The position numbers and the translations under genes were made by a program. Shown here one piece after another: positions 1-6,210 of a DNA stretch of 12,480 nt. The number at the start of each line of letters is the position of its first letter. Position 1 is the stretch's first letter. This DNA is from Frankiaceae bacterium (GTDB lineage Bacteria; Actinomycetota; Actinomycetes; JAVEEJ01), in assembly GCA_030840515.1 (NCBI GenBank), contig JAVEEJ010000032.1:1-12480 (forward strand). The letters are read 5' to 3'. The notes under the pieces were generated by a model. The model ran no database searches, was not told the DNA's origin, and was given only the letters and a program-made list of their open reading frames with translations.

Positions 1-110
1 ATCCCGAAGACGTCGAGCCGCTTTCGCACTCCCACCAACGCGCCGGAGGCCGCGAACACCGCGACGCCGACCAGGTCGAGCACCAGGAGCAACGTCGAAG
101 ACCGGTGCAT
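1..110 (-). CDS. UPF0126/TRIC-family membrane protein, N-terminal fragment
   Basis: This is the first 36 codons of a leftward gene that runs off the left edge. It starts at an ATG (bases 110-108) and reads MHRSSTLLLVLDLVGVAVFA, followed by a Ser-Gly-Ala-Leu stretch and a basic VRKRLDVFG segment. A hydrophobic first helix containing LDLVG and FAASGAL and ending in a GVRKRLDxFG loop is the hallmark of UPF0126 (YicG/YadS-like) proteins. These are small multi-helix membrane proteins related to prokaryotic TRIC cation channels, also annotated as glycine-transporter-like. The start follows the metallopeptidase stop by 18 bases, so the two are probably co-transcribed. An in-frame stop a short way upstream of this ATG rules out a longer product. 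No strong ribosome site is visible. The family call rests on one helix and its loop; the substrate is unknown. Confidence 0.72.
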   Translation of the reverse strand, partial: MHRSSTLLLVLDLVGVAVFAASGALVGVRKRLDVFG

Positions 111-128
111 GAGGCCGAAGCCTAGGAC

Positions 129-1001
129 TCAGATGTCGCCAGAGAACGTGTCGCAGTTGTCGGAGCTGCCCGAGTCGAACCCGGCCTTGAACCAGTGTTG
201 ACGCTGCTCGGACGTCCCGTGCGTGAACGACTCCGGGTGCACCTCGCCACTGGACTGCTGTTGGATCCGGTCGTCACCGACGCTGGCAGCCGCGGTCAGA
301 GCCTCCTCCACGTCGCCCGCCTCGAGGTCACCGCGGGTGAAGACGGTGTGCGCCCACACCCCGGCGAGGCAGTCGGCCTGCAGCTCGAGCCGCACCGACA
401 GCGACTTCGCCCCGGTCTTCTGCGCCTCGGCGTGCACCTTGTCGCTGATCCCGAGCAGGTTCTGGACGTGGTGGCCGAGCTCGTGCGCGACGACGTACGC
501 CTGCGCGAAGTCGCCGTTGGCCTTGAAACGGTCGCGGAGCTCGGCGAAGAAGCCGAGGTCGAGGTAGACCTTCTGATCCGTCGGGCAGTAGAACGGGCCG
601 GCCGATGCCTGTCCGACGCCGCAGCCGGTCGAGGTGGCGTTCGTGTAGAGCACGAGCTTGGCCCGGTCGTAGCCCCGCTGGGTCGGCGCGAACTGCTCGA
701 CCCAGAAATCCTGCACGTCGTTGAACACGTAGACCATGAAGTCCTTGAGCTTCGCCTCGGAGTCCGGCGCGCCCTGCAGACCGCTTCCGCCCGAGCCGGC
801 CTGCGGCAACCCGTTGAGGCCGCCCGGGTCGAACCCGCCACCACCGCCGAGCACCTTCAGCAGCACGAAGATGATCACGACGACGACCAAGCCGCCCCCG
901 CCGAGGCCTCCGATGGGGATCGGCAGTCCACCGAGACCAGGCCCGCTCTGACCCCGCCGGTCCTCGACATCGCCCGTGCTGCCACCCGGTGTCCATCGCA
1001 T
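129..1001 (-). CDS. Membrane-anchored neutral zinc metallopeptidase (PF04228-type)
   Basis: A 290-residue protein with a Gly-rich cytoplasmic N-terminus, one hydrophobic segment at about residues 37-51, a Gly/Pro-rich linker (52-80) and an extracytoplasmic peptidase domain. The zinc motif HELGHHVQ lies at 173-180, where the two His bind zinc and the Glu is catalytic. The downstream RLELQADCLAGVWAH segment (204-218) supplies the usual third acidic ligand. FYCP (137-140) and Cys127, Cys211 and Cys283 could form disulfides. Length and layout match the 'neutral zinc metallopeptidase' (YpfJ-like) family; natural substrates are mostly unknown. The ATG at 1001 is preceded by a GGGAGAG-type ribosome site. 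The gene lies 29 bases after the stop of the cytidylyltransferase gene and probably shares its transcript. A link to the glycan locus is not shown by the sequence; it may be a housekeeping neighbour. Confidence 0.9.
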   Translation of the reverse strand: MRWTPGGSTGDVEDRRGQSGPGLGGLPIPIGGLGGGGLVVVVIIFVLLKVLGGGGGFDPGGLNGLPQAGSGGSGLQGAPDSEAKLKDFMVYVFNDVQDFWVEQFAPTQRGYDRAKLVLYTNATSTGCGVGQASAGPFYCPTDQKVYLDLGFFAELRDRFKANGDFAQAYVVAHELGHHVQNLLGISDKVHAEAQKTGAKSLSVRLELQADCLAGVWAHTVFTRGDLEAGDVEEALTAAASVGDDRIQQQSSGEVHPESFTHGTSEQRQHWFKAGFDSGSSDNCDTFSGDI

Positions 1002-1030
1002 GCGCTCTCCCTACCGCGCGGAGCGCCCGC

Positions 1031-1738
1031 TCACGCCTTCCCCCGACCACGCATCGCGTTGGCCACCTCGAGGTCCTCGGGCGAGTCGACCTCGACGACG
1101 AGATGATCGGAGATGTCGAGTACGCCGACCTTGAGGCCATCGCGCTCGATGGCGAGCTCTAGCCCGCGCTCGAAGTAGTCGCCGTCCCCGCACTCGTCGA
1201 GCCGGGCGACCAACACAGGCAGGTCGGCCGCCGACACGTAGTTGATCCCCACCGCCTCGCCGAGTCCGCCCACGACCGTCTTGGAGATCGCCGAGACGGA
1301 CCCGTCGGAGGCCAGCGTGTACTTGACCTCCTCGTCGGCCGTGCGCGCGGTGTTGACGCAGACGAAGGAGCTGCCGGCGGCGATCCGCTCGGCGACAGGG
1401 CCAAGGACGGCGGGGTCGAACACCACGTCGCCGTTGAGCCAGAGCACGCCGCCGCCACGGGCCGCCCGCAATCCCTTCAGCAGGCTTTTCGAGGTGTTGG
1501 TCTCCGAGTACAGCTCGTTGTAGACGTAGAGCTCGTCGGGGAACGACTCCATCACCAGGTCCAGCTTGAACCCGACGACGATCACGATCGGTGCCTGCGG
1601 GAACGCCTGCTTCAGCGCGTCGACCTGCTGCTTCATGATCGAGGTGCCGTCGGCGAGCGGCGTGAGCGGCTTGGGGAAGGGACGGCCCAGCCGGGTGCCC
1701 ATCCCCGCAGCCAGGATGACGATCTCCGAGAGCTCCAC
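1031..1738 (-). CDS. LicC-like CTP:small-phosphoalcohol cytidylyltransferase (NTP transferase fold)
   Basis: A 235-residue single-domain nucleotidyltransferase. The nucleotide-binding loop LAAGMGTRLG is at residues 9-18, with the PK pair at 22-23, the NGD metal/substrate motif at 102-104, and a C-terminal IxEVDSPEDL-type segment (213-223). Overall order (IVVGF strand, YNELY...NTSKSLLKGL, GINYVS, late DYFERGLE) follows LicC, the CTP:phosphocholine cytidylyltransferase, and the related 2-aminoethylphosphonate enzyme PntC, more than large sugar-nucleotide pyrophosphorylases such as RmlA. The likely reaction is CTP plus a small phosphorylated alcohol (or phosphonate) giving a CDP- or CMP-linked donor. 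Two CDP-alcohol phosphotransferases lie about 1.7 kb away on the other strand, which supports this role. The start is GTG at 1738; no Shine-Dalgarno sequence is visible, so translation may be leaderless. A sugar-1-phosphate nucleotidyltransferase role is the alternative. Confidence 0.8.
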   Translation of the reverse strand: MELSEIVILAAGMGTRLGRPFPKPLTPLADGTSIMKQQVDALKQAFPQAPIVIVVGFKLDLVMESFPDELYVYNELYSETNTSKSLLKGLRAARGGGVLWLNGDVVFDPAVLGPVAERIAAGSSFVCVNTARTADEEVKYTLASDGSVSAISKTVVGGLGEAVGINYVSAADLPVLVARLDECGDGDYFERGLELAIERDGLKVGVLDISDHLVVEVDSPEDLEVANAMRGRGKA

Positions 1739-1861
1739 GCGGGCATCATCGCGCAGTCCCGGACCCGCACCGTCGCAGCGTCAGGCCGACGCCCCGGTGA
1801 TAGGTTCGCGCCACCTGTCGGAGGTGCTGGCGACCTCCGGCCCGCGAGAGGAGAGGCAGAC
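1739..1861. promoter_or_regulatory. Divergent intergenic region with candidate promoter and leader hairpins
   Basis: These 123 bases separate the leftward cytidylyltransferase gene from the rightward export operon, so promoters for both must lie here or overlap the genes. On the plus strand TAGGTT (1801-1806) fits a TAnnnT -10 element; the best -35 match at 17-base spacing (1778-1783) is weak. Downstream, a perfect 7-bp inverted repeat, CGGAGGT (1819-1825) with ACCTCCG (1833-1839), could form a hairpin with a 7-base loop. CACCT (1812-1816) could instead pair with AGGTG (1822-1826), so the two helices exclude each other. A purine-rich ribosome site, GAGAGGAGAGG, then precedes the GTG at 1862. 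The function of the hairpins is unknown; they could be an operator or simply leader structure. Confidence 0.35.
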
Positions 1862-2656
1862 GTGGCAGCACGCCTGCAGTCGGCCTCCTCTGCGCTCAGC
1901 ACACTCAGGCTGCTGGTCGGTCGCGACCTCAAAGTCAAGTACGCCGGGTCGATCCTGGGTTACGTCTGGTCGGTTCTCGACCCCTTGCTGCTGGCACTCG
2001 TCTACTGGTTCGTGTTCACGAAGATCTTCCAGCGCCGCCACATCGAGGGGTCAGACCCCTACATCCTGTTCCTGCTGCTCGGGCTGCTGCCGTGGTTCTG
2101 GGCGAACGGCGTCATCGGCGACAGCACGCGCTCGCTGACGGCGGAGGCGCTGCTGGTCCGGTCGACGAACCTGACCCGTCAGATCTGGGTGGTCAGGACG
2201 GTGGCCTCGAAGTTCGCCGAGTTCCTGCTCAGCCTGCCGGTGCTGGTCCTGTTCATCCTCATCTACCGCCACGAGGTCTCGGCCTCGCGCTACGTGTTCG
2301 CCGTACCCCTCGGGCTCATCCTGCAGTTCCTGCTGCTCACCGGGATCGGCCTGATCCTGGCTCCCGTGACGGTGCTCTTCCGCGACGTCGAGCGGCTGGT
2401 CCGGGTCGCGATGCGCATCTTGTTCTACCTGTCCCCCGTGCTCTATGGCATCAAGGACGTCCCCGAGAGCGTGCGCCCGCTGGCGGCCCTCAATCCGCTC
2501 GCCGGGATCCTCGACCTCTATCGGGCGAGTTTCTACCCGTCGCAGTTCGCCGGGTGGGGAGCCGTCGGGATCTCCGCAGCCTGGGCCGTCGGGATGTTCC
2601 TCATCGGGTGGGCGGTATTCGCCAAGCTCGAGAACCCTGTGCTGAAGGAGATCTGA
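1862..2656 (+). CDS. ABC-2 type polysaccharide/teichoic-acid export permease (Wzm/TagG-like)
   Basis: A 264-residue integral membrane protein. The N-terminal amphipathic motif RDLKVKYAGSILGYVWSVLD (21-40) is the classic signature of ABC-2 polysaccharide permeases, in which xxRDxKxRYxxSxLGxxWxxxxPL precedes helix 1. Hydrophobic helices lie near 38-56, 66-84, 118-136, 145-170, 185-197 and 236-254, giving the expected six-helix layout. VLFRDVERLV (171-180), ILFYLSPVLY (186-195) and the NPL motif (211-213) are also conserved family features. It should form a homodimeric channel with the ATPase encoded next, moving a lipid-linked glycan or teichoic acid-like polymer across the cytoplasmic membrane. 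The GTG start is well placed after GAGAGGAGAGG. The stop TGA shares one base with the next ATG, so the permease and ATPase are translationally coupled. Confidence 0.93.
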   Translation: MAARLQSASSALSTLRLLVGRDLKVKYAGSILGYVWSVLDPLLLALVYWFVFTKIFQRRHIEGSDPYILFLLLGLLPWFWANGVIGDSTRSLTAEALLVRSTNLTRQIWVVRTVASKFAEFLLSLPVLVLFILIYRHEVSASRYVFAVPLGLILQFLLLTGIGLILAPVTVLFRDVERLVRVAMRILFYLSPVLYGIKDVPESVRPLAALNPLAGILDLYRASFYPSQFAGWGAVGISAAWAVGMFLIGWAVFAKLENPVLKEI

Positions 2657-3408
2657 TGTCCCTGGCGATCCGCGCCGAGGGGCTCGGGATCCAGTTCTTC
2701 CGCAACCGGCGGCGGCACATGCGGGTGCGCGACATCCTCTTCAAGGGCGTGTCCACCGCGACCGTGCCCAAGGGGCAGTTCTGGGCGCTGCGCAACGTCT
2801 CCTTCGACGTGGCGCACGGCGAGGCGGTGGGGCTGGTCGGTGCCAACGGCCAGGGGAAGAGCACGCTGCTCAAGCTCATCGCCGGCGTCCTGATACCCGA
2901 CGAGGGCAAGGTGTCGGTGAACGGCGGAGTTGCCCCGCTCATCGAGCTCACGGGCGGCTTCGTACCCGACCTGTCGGCCCGGGAGAACGTCTACCTCACC
3001 GGCGGTCTGCACGGCCTCACGCGCAACCAGATCGAGGCGCGCTTCGACGACGTCGTCGACTTCGCCGGTGTGCGGGACTTCCTTGACACACCGTTCCGGC
3101 ACTTCTCGTCCGGGATGAAGGTCCGGCTCGGGTTCAGCCTGATCACCAGCCTCGACGAGCCGATCGTGCTCGTCGACGAGGTCCTCGCGGTCGGCGACCG
3201 GTCCTTCAAGGTGAAGTGCTACGACCGCATGGAGAGCATGCTCGGTGACGGGCGCACCCTCTTCCTCGTGTCGCACAACGAGTCGGACCTCAAGCGCTTC
3301 TGCACCCGGGGGCTCTACATCAAGGGCGGGGAGCTGATCCACGACGGGCCGATCGCCGAGGTGATCGAGCACTACACGTCGGACGTCGACGCGGAGCAGG
3401 TGACGTGA
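2656..3408 (+). CDS. ABC transporter ATPase for polysaccharide/teichoic-acid export (Wzt/TagH-like, short form)
   Basis: A 250-residue nucleotide-binding subunit. It has Walker A GANGQGKST (62-70), the Q-loop region with ELTGGFVPDLSARENVYLTG (97-116) typical of the Wzt/TagH branch, signature SSGMK (151-155), Walker B IVLVDE (170-175), D-loop LAVGD (177-181) and the switch His in VSHN (205-208). The leading 45 residues carry the RNRRR/RVRDILF segment seen in this branch. The protein ends soon after the ATPase core and lacks the C-terminal carbohydrate-binding domain of O-antigen Wzt proteins. It therefore probably does not recognise a terminal cap and resembles TagH-like or short KpsT-like forms. 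AAGGAG five bases before the ATG gives a strong ribosome site. Its last four bases overlap the next gene (GTGA). Confidence 0.94.
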   Translation: MSLAIRAEGLGIQFFRNRRRHMRVRDILFKGVSTATVPKGQFWALRNVSFDVAHGEAVGLVGANGQGKSTLLKLIAGVLIPDEGKVSVNGGVAPLIELTGGFVPDLSARENVYLTGGLHGLTRNQIEARFDDVVDFAGVRDFLDTPFRHFSSGMKVRLGFSLITSLDEPIVLVDEVLAVGDRSFKVKCYDRMESMLGDGRTLFLVSHNESDLKRFCTRGLYIKGGELIHDGPIAEVIEHYTSDVDAEQVT

Positions 3409-4553
3409 CCCGCGACCGCATCGCGGTCATCGACCGGAGCCGGCTGGTGAGCTCGGCGCGGGTGCGGGACGGGTTCTACTCGACGTTCGTCGTGCGCAAG
3501 GCCTCGCGCCACCTCACCCGACTGGCACTACGTCTCGGTCTGCGGCCCAACGAGGTCACCGTCGCTTCGATGGTGGTGGCCATCGCGGCGGCACTGCTCT
3601 TCGCGCGTGGCCACTGGGCGACGACAGTCGCGGCCGCTGTGCTGCTCCAGCTCTCGCTGGTCATCGACTGCGTCGACGGCGAAGTCGCGCGCTACACAGG
3701 GCGGTTCACGGCTGTCGGCGCCTGGCTCGACGGCGTCGGTGACCGGCTGAAGGAGTACAGCGTGTACGCCGGCCTCGCCGCCGGCTATGACGCCTGGGCA
3801 CTGGCCGCCGCGCTGCTGGTTGTGCAGGTCTACCGCCACCACGTCGACTTCGGCTTCTCGGCCAACCGCACGGACGCGTCCGACGGCGAGAACCGGATTG
3901 CCGCCCTGTCCGAGCGCACGAACGAGCGACCCGCCGTGATGTGGGCCAAGCGAGCCCTGATCATGCCGATCGGCGAGCGCTGGCTGGTGATCAGCGTCGT
4001 CAGCGTCGCCGCCGGCGGGCGCGCCGTGTTCTGGACGCTGCTCGTCACCTGCGGGCTCGCCGCCGGCTACACGACCGCTGGTCGCGTGCTGCGTGCCCTC
4101 GCCCAGCCGCACTCCCCGCTCGACCCCGCGCAGCTCTCGGTGATGACCGCGCTGCTACCCCCGCCGGCTGAGCAGCTGCCGGCGTCAGTCTCCCGAGGGC
4201 GACTCGCCGGCTGGCTTCCGGCGCTGGTCCGCTCCGCTGAGCTCGCCGTCCTGCTGGTCGTGGCGGCGCGCCAGGAGGGCGACCTGATGCCCGCCGCCTT
4301 CTGGCTCGCCACCGTCGTGGCACTCGACGGCTATGACCTGGTCTACCGCCTGCGTCAGACGCAGCGGCCGCCGGCCCGGTGGCGGCGGATCGTGCTTCTC
4401 GGCGGGCTCGCACGGCTGGCGGTGGCGCTGGTGATCGTGCTGGGTGCGAGTACGTCGGCCCGCACCGGCGTCGTCGTACTCGCATCCGCCATCGCCTTGG
4501 TCTGTGTCGTTGAGGTCACCGGGTGGCTGCGGTCGGCAGGATCAGCGGCATGA
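3405..4553 (+). CDS. CDP-alcohol phosphatidyltransferase-family enzyme with C-terminal membrane extension
   Basis: A 382-residue membrane enzyme. The complete CDP-alcohol phosphotransferase motif D(x)2DG(x)2AR(x)8G(x)3D(x)3D is present: D88, D91, G92, A95, R96, G105, D109 and D113, with the usual preceding RPNEVT (47-52) element. Known members transfer a phosphoalcohol from a CDP-alcohol, or a phosphatidyl group from CDP-diacylglycerol, to an alcohol at the membrane, using two divalent metals held by these Asp. The catalytic domain normally ends after about 200 residues. Here a further stretch of about 110 residues (273-382) contains roughly four hydrophobic segments near 273-289, 296-312, 329-347 and 354-372, suggesting a fused second membrane domain (perhaps of the DUF5941 type, from memory). 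The GTG start overlaps the ATPase stop and follows GGAG by eight bases. The acceptor is unknown; the setting favours a glycan or glycolipid over a bulk phospholipid. Confidence 0.9.
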   Translation: MTRDRIAVIDRSRLVSSARVRDGFYSTFVVRKASRHLTRLALRLGLRPNEVTVASMVVAIAAALLFARGHWATTVAAAVLLQLSLVIDCVDGEVARYTGRFTAVGAWLDGVGDRLKEYSVYAGLAAGYDAWALAAALLVVQVYRHHVDFGFSANRTDASDGENRIAALSERTNERPAVMWAKRALIMPIGERWLVISVVSVAAGGRAVFWTLLVTCGLAAGYTTAGRVLRALAQPHSPLDPAQLSVMTALLPPPAEQLPASVSRGRLAGWLPALVRSAELAVLLVVAARQEGDLMPAAFWLATVVALDGYDLVYRLRQTQRPPARWRRIVLLGGLARLAVALVIVLGASTSARTGVVVLASAIALVCVVEVTGWLRSAGSAA

Positions 4554-5314
4554 GCGGACCCACGCTGGCTGAGCTGCGCGCCGTCTGCCAGCCGGAGTCG
4601 ACCATGTCGCGGCGCAACGCCGAGCACTGGCTGGCGCGGCTGATCCTGCGGCGCTGGTCACTGCACGCCACCCGGCTGCTCATCAAGACGCCGGTCACCG
4701 CCAACCAGCTGACCGGCGTGATGATCGTGGTCGGGCTGCTCGCCTGCCTGCCCGCGGCCGCGCGCGGTCTTGGTTGGATGGTGGTCGCGCTCGTCGGGGT
4801 GCTCGTCTACTTCATGCTCGACCTCTGCGACGGCGAGGTCGCCCGCTGGCGACGCAGCACCAGCATCGCCGGTGTCTACCTCGACCGGGTCGGCCACTAC
4901 CTGGTGGAGGCGGCGCTCATCGCGGCCTACGGCTATCGCGCCGCCGGTCAGGCGTGGAACGGCTGGGCCACCCTCGGCGTGGCCGGAGGGCTGCTCGTGG
5001 TGCTGGTGAAGGCGGAGACCGACCTGGTGGATGTCGCCCGAGTGAGGTCCGGCGCGCCGACGACGGACGACGCGGCTGTGGTCCCGCGGTCCGCCGTGCT
5101 GAGCCGGGCGCGCGCGATCGCCTCGGTGTTCAAGGTCCACCAGCTCACGGGCGCCCTGGAGTCGGTCTTCGTCCTGACCGCGGCCGCCGTGGTCGACAGC
5201 CAGCGCGGTGGGCTCACGGCCACTCGCATCTGCGTCGGGGCCTTGGTCGGCATCGCCGCCACCATGACCGTGCTGCACCTGGTGAGCATCCTCGCGTCGC
5301 GGCGGCTGCGCTGA
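4550..5314 (+). CDS. Second CDP-alcohol phosphatidyltransferase-family protein, variant active site (D4 to His)
   Basis: A 254-residue membrane protein of the same superfamily as its upstream neighbour, without the long C-terminal extension. The motif reads DLCDGEVAR (91-99), then G108, D112 and H116. The first three Asp, Gly-Ala-Arg core and spacing are intact, but the fourth Asp, taken in this family to be the general base, is His (DRVGHYLVE, 112-120). TPVTANQLT (47-55) precedes the helix as usual. The enzyme may be active with His as base or may have a changed acceptor. The ATG at 4550 forms an ATGA overlap with the upstream stop and has AGGA eight bases before it; an in-frame start at 4523 would lengthen the overlap and is less likely. 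It was probably acquired as a pair with the upstream gene, by duplication or as a two-step system. Confidence 0.87.
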   Translation: MSGPTLAELRAVCQPESTMSRRNAEHWLARLILRRWSLHATRLLIKTPVTANQLTGVMIVVGLLACLPAAARGLGWMVVALVGVLVYFMLDLCDGEVARWRRSTSIAGVYLDRVGHYLVEAALIAAYGYRAAGQAWNGWATLGVAGGLLVVLVKAETDLVDVARVRSGAPTTDDAAVVPRSAVLSRARAIASVFKVHQLTGALESVFVLTAAAVVDSQRGGLTATRICVGALVGIAATMTVLHLVSILASRRLR

Positions 5315-6186
5315 CTGACAACGCGTCCACCCTGTCGGTCGCCTGCGTGGTGCTCACCATGGGCGACCGGCCGGCTGCCTTGACTCGGGCGCTGCGATCT
5401 GCCCTGGACCAGACCGTTCCGATGGACGTGCTCGTGCTGGCCAACGGCGGCGGGCCGGTGGTGGTGCCGGAAGGCGTCCGGCTCGAGGTGCTGGCCGAGA
5501 ACCTCGGCATTCCGGGAGGGCGCAACGAGGGCGTCCGCCGTACTCGTGCCGACCTGCTCGTCTTCCTCGACGACGACGGCTACTACCCCGAGCCCGACGC
5601 GGTGGCTCGGTTGGTCGCCGCCTTCGACGCCGACCCGCGGTTGGGCATCGCCTCGCTCAAGGTGGTGGACAGCGCGGGCGGCCGAGGACAGCGGCGCCAT
5701 GTCCCGCGCCTGAGGGCCGGGGACCCCGACCACTCCAGCGAGGTGACGACCTTCCTTGGCGGCGCGTCCGCGATCCGGCGGAGCGTGTTCGAGACCTGCG
5801 GGCCCTACGCCGACCAGTTCTTCTTCGGCCATGAGGAGTCGGACCTCGCCTGGCGGGCCCTCGACGCAGGGTTCACCGTCCGCTACCTCGGTGATGTCGC
5901 GATGGCGCATGCCTCGCGCCCCCCGGCGACCACCCGCGAGGCGGTGCGCATCAACGCGCGCAACCGGGTGTGGCTGGTGCGCCGCAGGCTGCCGTGGGTG
6001 CTGGCCATCGGGCACCTGGCGACCTGGACCGTGCTCAGCGCGCTGCGGCTGCGCTCCCCTCAGGCCATCGCGGCCTACTTCGGCGGATTGCTCGAGGGCT
6101 GGCGCGAGCCGGCGGGAGAGCGAGCGCCGATCCGGTGGTCGACCGCCTGGCGGATGACCCGTCTCGGCCGCCCACCGGTCATCTAG
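5311..6186 (+). CDS. GT2 glycosyltransferase, probable CTG start
   Basis: An inverting GT-A glycosyltransferase of about 291 residues if the CTG at 5311 is the start. Motifs: strand 1 SVACVVLTMGDRP (9-21), NLGIPGGRNEG (64-74), the metal/nucleotide motif LDDDG (86-90), FLGGASAIRR (148-157), the catalytic-loop HEESDLAWR (174-182) and an ARNRVWLVRRRLPW segment (216-229) followed by a hydrophobic helix. The layout is that of rhamnosyl- or galactofuranosyl-type actinobacterial GT2 enzymes. The start is the odd point. No ATG, GTG or TTG lies between the upstream stop and the first strand, and GTG at 5347 or 5350 would cut strand 1. CTG at 5311 gives a CTGA overlap matching the 4-base overlaps elsewhere in the operon. 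The donor sugar cannot be read from the sequence. Confidence 0.88.
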   Translation: MTDNASTLSVACVVLTMGDRPAALTRALRSALDQTVPMDVLVLANGGGPVVVPEGVRLEVLAENLGIPGGRNEGVRRTRADLLVFLDDDGYYPEPDAVARLVAAFDADPRLGIASLKVVDSAGGRGQRRHVPRLRAGDPDHSSEVTTFLGGASAIRRSVFETCGPYADQFFFGHEESDLAWRALDAGFTVRYLGDVAMAHASRPPATTREAVRINARNRVWLVRRRLPWVLAIGHLATWTVLSALRLRSPQAIAAYFGGLLEGWREPAGERAPIRWSTAWRMTRLGRPPVI

Positions 6187-6210
6187 CCGCGATCTGAGAC
6201 GCTGCCGCGC

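Noticed and set aside
195..1106. A 303-codon plus-strand open frame opposite the metallopeptidase
   Set aside because: The minus strand encodes an intact HELGHH zinc peptidase with a good start and ribosome site; the plus-strand product has no motif.
1861..1873. A 13-base exact match, CGTGGCAGCACGC, also at 7381-7393
   Set aside because: The match does not extend on either side, and one exact 13-mer pair is expected by chance in a 12-kb GC-rich window.
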